A stretch of 64,000 nt of DNA from the NCBI GenBank assembly GCA_958450325.1, contig OY288247.1, forward strand, positions 16,110,429-16,174,428. Reading direction: 5' to 3'. This DNA is from Agrostemma githago. Taxonomy: Eukaryota > Streptophyta > Magnoliopsida > Caryophyllales > Caryophyllaceae. The translations under genes and the position numbers were made by a program. Positions 1 to 10,425 of this stretch are shown here, piece after piece. Positions within the stretch are counted from its first letter, which is position 1; each line of letters starts with the position of its first letter. A model generated the notes under the pieces. The model was not told where the DNA came from and made no database searches. It saw nothing but the letters and a program-made list of their open reading frames with translations.

Positions 1-1504
1 TAAATTGTTTACGTACATACGTCGGATTAGTCCGTGAATCTGTCAATTTTTGTAAAATCTAATTTAAAACCTTCGATAAACTTTGAATATATTCTGGGTA
101 ATTTATGTACCTAAACTTTGAAGAGTCGACTTAATGTTTCCAATTGGTTTTTCTTCAAAATCAATTTTTAAACGTATTTTATTAATGAGATACCATCCGG
201 TGTCGAAATCTGTCAGTTTGTAAAAGTACAAATAAAAACCTTTGTTAAGTTTGAAATTTGGATTTTCTTAAGAGATAAAAGTTTTAGATAAGATTCTAAA
301 TTTCTTAACCCCACTGGTCTTACGGTGTTTTGATTTTTAATGATTTGATTATGAATTTTATAGTAAGACAGTGAAATTATGAAAAATCTGTAAACATGTA
401 ATTTAATACTTTTAATTATTTATATTTCAACCTTTTGAGAAATAATTATGATTTTCACTTTAGATGACTTTTAAGCATTAAATATATATTTATAAAATAT
501 GTATAATGTTTATGTCTCGAGGCCTAATATTAACTATTTTATATAATTCAAATGTTGAACGATTTCTAATTATAATAATACCTATTTTGGAAAGTTAATA
601 TTTGAAGAAAATTTTCCAAATTAGAAAGTTTTCTTTTAAGAACGTTTTGATAATCCTATCGAATTTCGACAACGGCTTTATTTTGGAATTATGGAATAAG
701 GACAAGTGTACGGGTAGAGTAATACAATCTAGGGTATACGTTTTGCCATCAACTAAAAAGCTGGTGTGTCTATGTTGAGACACATTGGTCGTTGAACTGA
801 GCATGGTTTGTGTTCAGGAGTGTGTATATTTTGACCTTAAACTTAGATATCGCATCGTGTAAGTCGCCTTCGGATTGAACTGGATTAGGGTTGGTGTCCA
901 GGAGGGGTGTACATTACTTAAGCCAGGACCTCGCTGCACGCAGTCCTGTTATAGTTGAGTTGCATGCCTAGTTAGAGACTGAAGTCTAATTTGTTTTGAC
1001 TGAATTCTCGAACCTAGTTTAGTATGATCCTAGTGAAAGTCTATTCCGTTACACTGATTGATTTCTATAACGCCGTTACTATTATTGATTGACATTGATT
1101 TGCAGGTTGACAATCATTTTGAAGTATTTTACCGTATCATTTTAAATGTTTTTCGTTTTCAACTATTTTGATATAATAGTAATTATACTTTAATATTATG
1201 TAATATGGCTGGGAGAACTGCCTGAGTTGCTCCCCACTGAATTGTGGCTGTTATGTTTATAACATGCATGGCAGGTATTATTTGTTCCGGGGTTTGGTGT
1301 GAGGTAGCGAGTGGCGTGGATCCTACTCCGCTTGATTTATGATTATTTATGGATTCTTAATCCCATTTGGAGAATTTTTATTTTTAGCCCTTTTGTAAAA
1401 AGTGACCTTTGTATTGACTAACCGTTTTTTTGTAAAGTATAGAACATCAGTGTATTTTAATCCCAAATCTACAGTGTTTCCGCCACTGTATTGCATTAGA
1501 ATTT
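1..1504. other. AT-rich intergenic DNA, no gene recognised
   Basis: Both strands are full of stops and I see no conserved protein or RNA gene. A less AT-rich stretch at about 880-1500 could be an old LTR remnant, but I cannot see a PBS, a polypurine tract or paired ends, so I leave it unassigned. Confidence 0.5.
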
Positions 1505-1960
1505 ATATGCAGTAGTCTTTTTAAAAGTTTATTTAATACAAAAAAGATTGTTGAATTGGTTGATATTTAAAACCGAAATATTACTCTTATTTATAATATA
1601 AAATTTCATCACTTCATCATAATTTTTCGATGTAGTATAATTTACTTAATTAATTTTATGGTTTTAAGAACTCTTTTAAGACTTAAAAGAGTTTTTTTTT
1701 TATATCTAAGTTAAAGGACAGACGATTACCCTTTATTTATAAAATATAATTTGATCATCTTATTATATATTTTGGATGAATGATTATTCTTATTTATATG
1801 ATAAAAAGATTCACCTTATTGTAATTTTTTTATTTAGGATAATTTTACTTATGTTTAAATATACGAATTATTACTCTCATTTATAACATAGAATTCCATT
1901 ACATTGTTATAATTTTTCGATGTGGGATAATTTTTCTATTTTTATTTATAATAGATACAA
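1505..1960. repeat. Left copy of a repeat block with TCGATGTGGGATAAT-type motifs
   Basis: The block is built from degenerate units of about 100-140 bp. Each has a stretch like CTCTTATTTATAATATA, then CATCATAATTTTTCGATG, then GGATAATTTACTTAA. It aligns collinearly with about 63480-63940 at the other end of the window, including a segment ending TTTTGGATGAATGATTA. A shorter related stretch lies at 55328-55560. No coding potential is visible. It is a dispersed, internally repetitive non-coding family of unknown origin. Confidence 0.6.
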
Positions 1961-2033
1961 CATGTTTTCAAGTAAATAATACTGCTCACAATGAATATAA
2001 AAGAAAAACAAATGAACGAAACGGATAGAGTAC

Positions 2034-2501
2034 TGTTAGAATTTATGATAGACATAATGATTGATTAAGTTGTTTGATTAGTTTAGAGTTACTGAATTGT
2101 GGTCCATTTGGTGATCAACATAAACTCTACCAATTATCTATCTCTTATCTCTTGTTATCCTATATTCCATTAACCACTATATAGAAACTTTATCTAGTTG
2201 TAAACTTATCTTTGATGGAAAGATTAGTATAAATACAACACCATTCAGGGTCACTAAATTCATCTTCTCTATTCATTAATACACCATCTAAATTTGAGAA
2301 GAAAAGGTTTAGAACCGACAATAAAGAAAGACGATCGACGTTTTCGGGTAAAATTTTGGGTTGTTGATAAAGCTGCTCAGGAATCCGATAAGCAATGACT
2401 GGAGGTTATTTCTAGATATTATTATTTTGCTTCCGCTTTTGAGTTTATCGTTATGTTCATTTATTAATTAGAACATGATAAATTCATATTAAGAACTTAC
2501 A
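2034..2501 (+). repeat. 5' LTR of Copia-F
   Basis: The LTR begins TGTTAGAATTTATG and ends AAGAACTTACA, so it has TG...CA ends and is 468 bp, a normal copia size. A TATA-like TATAAATACAAC lies near 2229. Its 3' edge is fixed by the adjoining PBS. There is no second copy to compare. Confidence 0.8.
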
Positions 2502-2503
2502 TT

Positions 2504-2515
2504 TGGTATCAGAGC
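2504..2515 (+). other. Primer-binding site of Copia-F (initiator tRNA-Met)
   Basis: TGGTATCAGAGC, two bases after the LTR, is the standard copia PBS complementary to the 3' end of plant initiator tRNA-Met. It fixes element orientation and LTR end. Confidence 0.9.
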
Positions 2516-3181
2516 TTCAGTTTTCACCTTTGTCTTGCTTATTCTTCCGAGTCAATTTTCGTCTGTCTCTTTCTGCAGTCTACGATTTTGTTTCTGGCGA
2601 TTCTTTTTTTATTTGTGTGTGTCGGTTGATTTTGGCTATCATGTGAAATCTAGACCTATTATTATTTTATTTGAGTAAGAAGGAATCTTTTCGTTTTCAT
2701 GGTTAAGGTCAAAGATTAGGGATGAATGAATGGTTTTTGGCTCTCTGTTCTTGTGTGATAGCAGCATGTTAAGGCTCTGTTAAAGTTTGCCTTTTTGTCT
2801 CTAGCATTAATTACACCTTCACATGGTATTACTCCTTATGCTTGTCTATTGTATTGCTTTTTACTGTTAGTAGTGTTACTCTACACAATGGACTACGAAT
2901 ATTTAATTTATTAAAGTATGCAGACTGTTGTATTAGTTACGTCATGTAACATGTCAGTACATAAATTGTACAGTTCCCTTATTCGTCTTTTAGCATTGTT
3001 CATGACTGAGTATGAAGTTTCAGATATTTTTGGGTAATACGGTAAACTTGCTTGTTTTATCCTTGGAGTATTATTTTCCTGATACTACGTTGACATAGTT
3101 GCATGGCTTGTATCTATAATTTCCATTCTTCAAAATGTATAATCAGTCCTTCGTTTTTACTGTATTATTTTATGGAGACAT

Positions 3182-4052
3182 ATGTCATATGAGAATTATG
3201 GTTTGACATTTATTTTAAGCTTTACTATGCCGACTCTTTCCCGGTGCACTTCATTTTATGTACTCTTCCTTCACAATATGAAGATATCCTACAACACACA
3301 TAAGGAGAAATGGTCTATTAATGAGCTTAAGACCATGTGTGTTCAGGAGGAGGGTAGATTGCTATTGGAAGAAGGTGAAAAGGTGAACTTTACCACTTCT
3401 AAAAAGAAGGCTGATGATCACAGTAAAGATAAAGGAAAGGGGAAGATTCAAGCTCAGTCGGTCATAAAGGAGTCTTCGTGTTTCTTCTGTAAAAAGAAGA
3501 GACATAAGAAGAAAGATTTCCCTAAATTCAAAGTCTGGCTGAAAAAGAAATGTAATTTTCTAGCACATGTATGCTATGAATCTAATATGGTTTTGAATCA
3601 TAATACATGGTGGATTGACTCTAGCACTATAAGGATATGACAAACCTAAGGAAATCGGATAGGATCACATGTGGAAGCCATCGGGACATGCAGTTTAATT
3701 CTTAGTAGTGGTTTTAATTTGGTTTTGCAAGAGACATTTTATATTCCTAAATTTGCTAGGAATTTGATTTCTATTTCCAAACTTGTAACCTTTGGATTTT
3801 CTTTTAATTTTTCGGACTCCGGTTTTAATATTTTTAAGAATTACAAAATAATTGGTTGCGGTATATCGTCTCAGTTTGCAAAATGATACCACTGAAAGTA
3901 CTATGCATGTCAGGTTTAAAAAGATGTATTATGGATGAGAATTCTTCTATGTTGTGGTGGCACCGGAGATTGGGACACATCTCCATTCAGAGGGTCATGA
4001 GATTGGTGAAAGAAGGGATACTTAGTACCTTAGACTTCATCGATTTCGAGAA
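3182..4052 (+). pseudogene. Copia gag / protease / GAG-pre-integrase remnant
   Basis: Three short reading frames (3182-3640, 3671-3886, 3856-4071) together cover parts of a copia polyprotein. The first has the gag C-terminal half with a nucleocapsid zinc knuckle reading SCFFCKKKRHKKKDFPKF; the last Cys of CX2CX4HX4C is replaced by Phe. Next comes TWWIDSSTIRI, a decayed copy of the protease start, where DSG is expected. The third frame has LWWHRRLGHIS, the hallmark of the GAG-pre-integrase domain. Frameshifts, the lost zinc ligand and truncation make it non-functional. Much of the gag N-terminus is absent relative to the PBS-gag spacing usual for the family. Confidence 0.85.
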
Positions 4053-4104
4053 CAACTCATCTTGTGCGTAATTTAAAAAAAGAACAACTCATCTTGTGCG
4101 CAAT
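4053..4104 (+). repeat. Tandemly duplicated flank of solo LTR S1
   Basis: A short segment containing AACAACTCATCTTGTGCG occurs twice here (about 4052 and 4082). It occurs again, continuing into GTAATGTTCTTGCAG, at about 11200. The continuation right of S1 starts with the same GTAATGTTCTTGCAG at 10426. This is therefore the left part of the short-repeat region that S1 split. Confidence 0.7.
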
Positions 4105-4133
4105 TGTAGACACCCGCATTTGGCTGCTAGTGT

Positions 4134-6307
4134 TGTAGACACCCAAATTTGGACCTGGTGGCTGCAGAAGTGCCCAGCAAACACCCGATGACGATAGGAC
4201 TGCAACGCGACACGGGATCACGATGTTATAGGTAGTTTTCCTATAGAATGGATCAAATAATTACTCGGAAAAATTAAAAACTAGCATGATGGCAGCCTTA
4301 GTCGTGTCGTTACGGTCACATAGACACTAATTAGATTTAATTCCGACACCGGGACCCCGAGACGGCCCCGAAACTCGAACCGAGTCAACACCGTGTCAGG
4401 CGAGCCTCGGGATGAACACCCGAGGCCCACTAAACCCACGGCGCTAGGTCAAGCCATGGGAAGCCTTAACGTCCAAGAAACATATCATACACCCGCTTCA
4501 CGGTTTTGGATAGTATCAAAACTGTATCCTCAAAATCCCAACCGCCCCACCCAACGCGCCTGGGTCTCACCACGCCTTATCCCAGGCGGCTGAGTCTTGG
4601 TGCGCCCCAGCTCACGCGTTCTTATGGGCGACGTGGGCTGAAAACACCTATAAATACCCCCCCTCCACCTCATTCATTCGACACACAAATCCATTCTTCT
4701 CTCCCCCCTTTGAACTCTCGCTAAGGGCTCACACTCCGACACCCGAGGCAAACGATCCACTCGATCGTAGTTCCGATAAAAAAAAGGCGACATCGACGCT
4801 ACTCCACACCTTCGAGCACCCCACTCGATACCGAGGTGCCTGTGATCGACTAGCTCAAAACTAGTAACAAAGTTCTGCCGGATTAGCCGCAGGACTAGTC
4901 CTTAGCAACGAAGCTCTGCCAGAGTAGCCGCGGGAAGGTCAAGCGGTAAACGGAGTTCTGCCGGAGTCACTGGTCAAGCTAGGAGGATCCGCCTGTTGAT
5001 CGAGTCGTCACTAGGTTGCCGTCTAAACAAAACTTTCCATATTTGTACTTTCTATTATTATGCACTACGACAACACTAGATGTGGGCGCTAGACCCACAA
5101 GCATCTACTAAAATACGTAACGTCCAACTTCAACCACAAATATTAAAACACACTAAATAGACCCGAGTAACTCCGAGATCCATTCTCAAAACTATCTATG
5201 CATCGAGTCCCGCTTAGTGTATACTTCGAGGGTGCAACTCCTCACAATGTGATTTACTTACATTCGCATTTATAGTTTTTCGTATGATTTATTGCTTTTA
5301 TGTCCTTATAATCGCGTGCTAAATCACCTAACACGGAATTAAAAACGTAAAATAACTTAAAACTGAACAAAGTGATGGTCGGGTTCCATATTAGTCCAGG
5401 TGCTCATCGTATTAGGTTCGACGCATCTTTATTAATACCAAACCGACGCATCTTAAGCAAAATACCAGGTAAGGTATACCACAAGAACGACTAATATCTG
5501 TATTATCGCGTTAAATCTGATTTGCTAATACGTATAATACATAGTACTCTCTATTCTCCAACGTGCATCTTTTCATGGCCTGCTTGTCACGTGAAATCGC
5601 ATGCAAAGAATGTAAACACTGCTATTTTGACGATAAAACTTATTTGTCCTTAAAACAACCGACATAGTAAAAGACATAGGGTTAAAACAACGGATGTTAC
5701 AGTACTTCCGCCACTACAAAAGAACTAGGAAATCAGCCCACCGATTGATTAGTAGAGGCCACTATAGTGCGAGCGGGATTGGGTGTTGACATCTATCGGA
5801 TGTTGGCTTCCAAATACGTACCCTCACGTCTTACTCAGAATCGACGATTTCCGGATGTCCGAAACCATTGGCAATGAGAGAGAGTCATTCCAGGCAAGGA
5901 ATGCTTAAGGATACAAGTCTTTATCTTTAGGTTCCGTGCCACTCAGCTTTGAACCAGCAAGGGATCAAAGTTGACTTGAACGGTTTCCGAGTCCCCATAA
6001 TTGACTCGGTGGCGACTCCACAACTTGGTAACGAATTCAGTTCACTAAAAAGGTCGCCTTACCAAATTAACCGGCCTTTAAACATTTACAATCTTGTCTC
6101 GATCGATTCCCAAACGGAAACACGGGTGCCCGCACCCGTCTAGTACAAGTCTGGATCGTCATCCAAATCGAGGTCCGACACTTCGCCCCGTATGCGAGAT
6201 CGGACCGGCCCCCGGTAGGGAGGGGGCCGCGTGGGTGGCCGCCGCCACACGATGAAAACCGGGTCGGTCCCGCGCGGGGCGCCGCGCGGTGCGGACGGAC
6301 GTCCACA
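4134..6307 (+). mobile_element. S2: solo Tat-type LTR nested in S1
   Basis: S2 starts TGTAGACACCCAAATTT and ends GGACGGACGTCCACA. It is bounded by AGTGT on both sides (4129-4133 and 6308-6312). Without it, the first 29 bases of S1 join smoothly to AGTGTCTATAGCAGTCTCC, matching the start of related LTRs. It is a diverged Tat subfamily: the 3' third keeps the family's TACTCAGAA and TTTCCGGATGTCCGAAACC stretches, and a TATA box lies at 4648. The last 100 bp is very GC-rich. It lacks the perfect palindrome pairs of S1. Confidence 0.85.
4648..4656 (+). promoter_or_regulatory. TATA box of solo LTR S2
   Basis: CTATAAATA followed by a C-run, then a pyrimidine-rich leader, is a typical plant LTR core promoter about 515 bp into the LTR. 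Confidence 0.6.
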
Positions 6308-6671
6308 AGTGTCTATAGCAGTCTCCGATAAAACACCTGGTGATGATCTGACGCGAACGTGCTTTAACGCGCTCGAATATGGGCTCGAAACCATTAGTAT
6401 TTGGCATGGGCTTTTAACGGAGTACAAATCTCACAAAACCAACCTCAAATTCTGGCCCAGTGGGTCGTTTCCATTCAAATATGACTAATTTGGGTCAAAA
6501 ACCAACACCAAAAATAAAACCGTCTTTTGGTGACCGGGTCAAAACCCGGTCAAAGACGAATTCGACACAAAAAATCAGCTACATGCGCTTCTAGAAGAAA
6601 CCCCAACAACCAGAATCTCTTCAAATTAGGATAAGAATTCTTTCCTAAAAACCCTCCGTGCGGTTTGATCC

Positions 6672-6810
6672 ACTCGATCGAGTGGTTCAGGCCCACTCGA
6701 TCGAGTAAGCCAATAAACCGGTCAAACCGGCCTTGAACCGGGCACTCGATCGAGTGCACTTGCACTACTTGATCGAGTGGCCCTAGACCGGGGTTTTTCT
6801 TATAAATACC
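6672..6810 (+). promoter_or_regulatory. Paired palindromes and TATA box of S1 (U3 promoter)
   Basis: Palindromes ACTCGATCGAGT start at 6672, 6695 and 6744. A one-base variant ACTTGATCGAGT starts at 6767. They form two pairs, each 23 bp apart. The TATA box TATAAATACC is at 6801-6810, 23 bp after the last palindrome. Palindromes and TATA are directly seen; an enhancer role is inferred. Confidence 0.65.
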
Positions 6811-7333
6811 CCGTCACCCATCACAACTTTTCACACAACTTCTGCAACCTTTTTGCAACCCTACAACACAATCACTTCAACCCTCATATCCTCTCTACAC
6901 ACAACACAACACTAGCACATCCTGTGCCTTTGCCACTACTAGACGAGCCATATTCTAAGACTAAAGCATGTAGGTTGACGGTGTAATTCAAATCCCGACG
7001 TCCCTTTCTCTCTTCTTCTTTTTCCTTTATATATAGAGAGAGTAAGTCTCTTATGAGTCCTTTACTCTATATGAGTCCCTAAGTCCTCATCTCATCCATT
7101 GGATGAGATGAGGATGGATGGACAAGATGCTTCCAATTATTTGCATTAAAAAAAAAGGAGATTTACCTTCCTAAAATAGCTCCCATGATTTTAGGAAACG
7201 ATAACCCCCATGATCAAGTTCATTCATCATTCAATCATTCACGTTGCAAAATTCATCAAAACCTTAAAAAAAAACTTCCATCATCACGTTCCGTCATTCA
7301 TTCAATCAAATCTGGGTTCAAAATTCCATTACT

Positions 7334-7397
7334 ATGGATTCAATGAGCGCGACATCAGCATCAACTGTTGAAAAGCAATTGATCGAGTATAACAATG
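7334..7397 (+). pseudogene. Exon-like fragment with start codon and splice donor
   Basis: An ATG opens a 21-codon frame starting MDSMSATSASTVEKQLIEYN and running straight into GGTGAG, a good plant donor. I do not recognise the protein. The following 380 bp is AT-rich and intron-like, ending near TGAATGCAG at about 7753, after which the frame is lost among short repeats. It may be the first exon of a gene carried by the surrounding element. Confidence 0.3.
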
Positions 7398-7779
7398 GTG
7401 AGTTTTGATATTCTTTCACGTTTTGCTTCAATTTTAATTCAGCGATCGACTAACAAAAATTAAAATTCTTTCACGTCGCTTTGGCTTCTTTTTTTATGTC
7501 AATTTTCATGTTGATATTTTTTTCATTGTCATTTCATTCATCGTAGATTCATATTGATGGTTAATTGATATTTCACGTCGATTTGGCTTCCCTTTTTACG
7601 TCAATTTTCATGTTGATATTGTTTTCATTGTCATTTCATTTATCATAGATTCATATTGATGGTTAATTGATATTGATTTCAAAGTTTTATGTTTGTTATT
7701 TGGGTTTTCAATGAGGTCTACTGATAATATTGTTTTGTTTTCTATGAATGCAGTCACGGCGTTGAACTAACATACGATC

Positions 7780-8640
7780 TACATTACAGTAACACTCCAT
7801 TGCAATTACAGTAACACACGTAACATTACAAAATAGTTTTTGATGATGATGTTAGAGTAATGTACTTTACCAGTTAGAGTAACACAATGTAAGAGTTGAA
7901 GTAACGCATTGGTTGCATGGGCGTAACACATATGTATTAACGTTACAGTAACACTTAATTGCAATTACAGTAACACACTGAACGTTGAGAAACAGTTTTT
8001 GATGATGATGTTAGAGTAACGTACTTTACCGGTTAGAGTAACAGAACGTTAGAGTTGAAGCAACACATTGGCTGCATGGGAGTAACACTGAGGAAGTGGA
8101 TGACGACGACGAAGATGAGAAGACTGAGGAAGACACTGAGGAAGATGAGGAGGAGAAATATGTGTTTAAAGAATACTTGTGTTTTTGGTCATGATAAAAA
8201 TATTTTTCTTTTTTTTTGTTTACAAGAATAACTGATTTTGTACACATTTTTTTACAAGTAGAGTTGTGCTATGTAGCATTTAACTCTATATTTTATTTAA
8301 TACATGTGCATTTGGTTAGAGTAACATCTCAGTTCTATTGGAGTAACACCTTTCGTCAGTTAGAGTAACAGACATAATGCATTAAAGTAACTGAGGACAG
8401 CAACGTTGTTTAAACAAATGATTACCAAAGTAACTGAGGATAACTTGGATTGGAACCATTCATTACCAAATTAACGATTGTCGTTCTTTAGAGAATGATA
8501 TATAATGCGTCAGAGTAATTGATGATAATAACATTGTTTAACCATGAGACAAAGAATAACACCATTAATTACTTAGAGTAACATCGTTTATTCATTAAAG
8601 TAACACTTATAATACGTCAATGTAACACGCTGATTATGAG
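7780..8640 (+). repeat. Dispersed short repeat based on GTAACAC
   Basis: Dozens of short units such as ATTACAGTAACAC, GTTAGAGTAACA and GAGTAACATC recur at irregular spacing. Two approximately 100-bp blocks (about 7835-7925 and 7995-8090) are near copies of each other. Between them and the end lies a poly-acidic coding-like stretch rich in GAN codons. Confidence 0.6.
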
Positions 8641-9503
8641 ACCACATATGTATTTTGGGTAAACTTGATAAAACGTGATCAAGTGAGCTAGGTGGTTGGA
8701 GATAATTAAGGTAGGAGAGAGGATTTTATTATATTTTTTCCAAAATATGCTAGTTATTACCTTAATTACTCGACTCAATAACCACCATCCATCCCATCTA
8801 AATCAATGGTTCTAAATAGGACTTATGGACTCAAAAAAAAAAAGACTCACTTGATTTTTACTCTCTATATATACGTATTCTAATTAATCGATATTAACGA
8901 TACTAACACTTTAATTTTGATACTAACATTTGTATTTTGTTACTAACCGTTTTTATTTTTGCATTCTAACATTCTTATTATTGTTTATTTACATATCGTC
9001 ATTGATAACATCGTGCATACATAAAAACATAAAATGATTTCGAGTCGAATACGTTTAAAAATAAATCCCGTTCAAGATCCTTCTAATCCCCTTACGAGTT
9101 GTAACAGTGGTGGCGCCCTCTCGAGGAGCACCGCCTAAACACTCAAGGGCGTGATGCAATCGCTGACATTCGTCGTTAAATATATTCGATTCCCCATTTT
9201 TGAAAGGTTAGTACGAAACTTGTTGATGCAAAATCGAACATCACATAATCCGTAAGGGTTAATAACGATGTTGTGACGCGGAGGGAATCAATTTCGTCCT
9301 AATCAAATTTAAAGCGATTTCATAACACTTTTTCTAAATTCCTGATACCGATCTCATAAATAATAGTGTTGCGAGTATCGAAAACTTAGTCGAGTATAAA
9401 TTATATCATATTTGTACGCGGCTTGGTTAGTTATCGATTTAAGACAAAAACAGAATTTGAGATCGACACCTTTTCAAAGCGAACAGTAGTTCGTACAGGG
9501 GGT

Positions 9504-9650
9504 ACTCGATCGAGTGCCATAGTCCACTCGATCGAGTGGCACCCCAAAAAACAGGCAGGGGGTCTTCACGTAGAGCACTCGATCGAGTCTCTCCCATGAC
9601 TCGATCGAGTGGCCTTTGACATGTCTAAACCGTGAACTTTCTATATATAA
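9504..9650 (+). promoter_or_regulatory. Second palindrome cluster and TATA-like box of S1
   Basis: ACTCGATCGAGT starts at 9504, 9526, 9577 and 9599: two pairs, each exactly 22 bp apart. CTATATATAA follows at 9641-9650, 31 bp after the last palindrome. In the Tat-A and Tat-B LTRs the equivalent downstream cluster is larger and lacks this TATA-like box. Confidence 0.55.
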
Positions 9651-10425
9651 TAAGCCTCATCGAATTCCGTTTTTCTACGACTTTTAATCGTCTTGTGTCA
9701 AGTCTATCACGTGCCCATCTTTCAAAAACACGCATCGCATCTTTATTCTAATCTATTCATATCATCATTCCTATTTCAATTGTTCCGATTTCCGCACTTG
9801 TTGTATTGTAATTTCGGGTTATATTCCGCCCGCGTATTTGTAATCTATTTTCAAGTTTGTATTTTCGTTGTTTGTTTTATCGCACTAAAATGAACCTCGC
9901 ATGCTAAACCACTTTGACGTGAATTAAATGCATTAAATCGACATAGCAACCTATTCAATTTCTATATCTCGTAAAACGCTGTTTGCATAACATTCCATCG
10001 AATTACTAGCGCGCGTAATAAAAGTCGAACGATATCTTAGTAGAGGCCGCTAAGTGCGGGCGGGGTTGGGTGTCCTTTGTGGGCTTCCCAACACGTACCT
10101 TCAGCCCTTACTCAGAACCTCGATTTCCGAATGTCCGAGACCGTTGGCGCACGAGGGTCATTCGATATACGGTACCCAAAAACTTGGCATCGGTATCGTA
10201 ATGCAAAGGGACGAACCCCACAAGCTCTAGTATCGAAGTGGGCCGTACTTTGTGTACGGTCCATCAAATATTGAGTGGGTTCGAATGGGCCCGAACTCCC
10301 ACAAAGTTTGGTGCCGACTCCAACTTCGATTTAAATTTCAACCCGAGAACTATCTCACTAAGGAAATGTTTCGCCCCCCAAACCCGCGCGTGGCCGCGTC
10401 GGGGTGGACCTATGTCATGTCCACG

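Larger units (their letters stand above)
2034..4052 (+). mobile_element. Copia-F: truncated Ty1/copia retrotransposon
   Basis: A 5' LTR is followed by an initiator tRNA-Met PBS and then decayed gag, protease and GAG-pre-integrase segments. The element stops in the GAG-pre-integrase domain: integrase core, reverse transcriptase, RNase H and the 3' LTR are missing. Similarity ends near 4052, where a short sequence also found at about 11200 begins. It is a dead 5' fragment; superfamily is secure, lineage is not assigned. Confidence 0.85.
7028..8873. mobile_element. Terminal-inverted-repeat DNA element inside S1, superfamily unassigned
   Basis: The ends TATATATAGAGAG (7028) and CTCTCTATATATA (to 8873) are inverted copies. 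The inverted similarity continues inward with GTGAGTC- and TGAGTCCATAAGTCC-like motifs for about 100 bp, with mismatches. S1 resumes on both sides. Inside are an exon-like ATG segment (7334-7397), many GTAACAC-type short repeats, and an acidic Asp/Glu-rich frame at about 8090-8180. No transposase is seen, so it is non-autonomous. It may be a Mutator-like derivative carrying gene fragments, but the target duplication is obscured by the AT-rich ends. Confidence 0.55.
4105..10425 (+). mobile_element. S1: solo Tat-type LTR, interrupted by two later insertions
   Basis: S1 starts TGTAGACACCCGCATTT, like the LTRs of Tat-A and Tat-B, and ends in GGACCTATGTCATGTCCAC with the final A changed to G. Flanking 5-mers are GCAAT (4100-4104) and GTAAT (10426-10430), a target-site duplication with one transition. 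No PBS or internal region follows, so it is a solo LTR. Removing S2 and the 7028-8873 element leaves about 2.3 kb, close to the family size. It carries TATA boxes near 6801 and 9641, each preceded by paired palindromes. Confidence 0.85.

Noticed and set aside
4393..4724. Short proline-rich frames
   Set aside because: Located in the S2 LTR around its TATA box and leader; no similarity and incompatible with the LTR assignment.
6067..6488. GC-rich overlapping frames on both strands
   Set aside because: They lie in the GC-rich 3' end of solo LTR S2 and cross the S2/S1 junction; no conserved protein.
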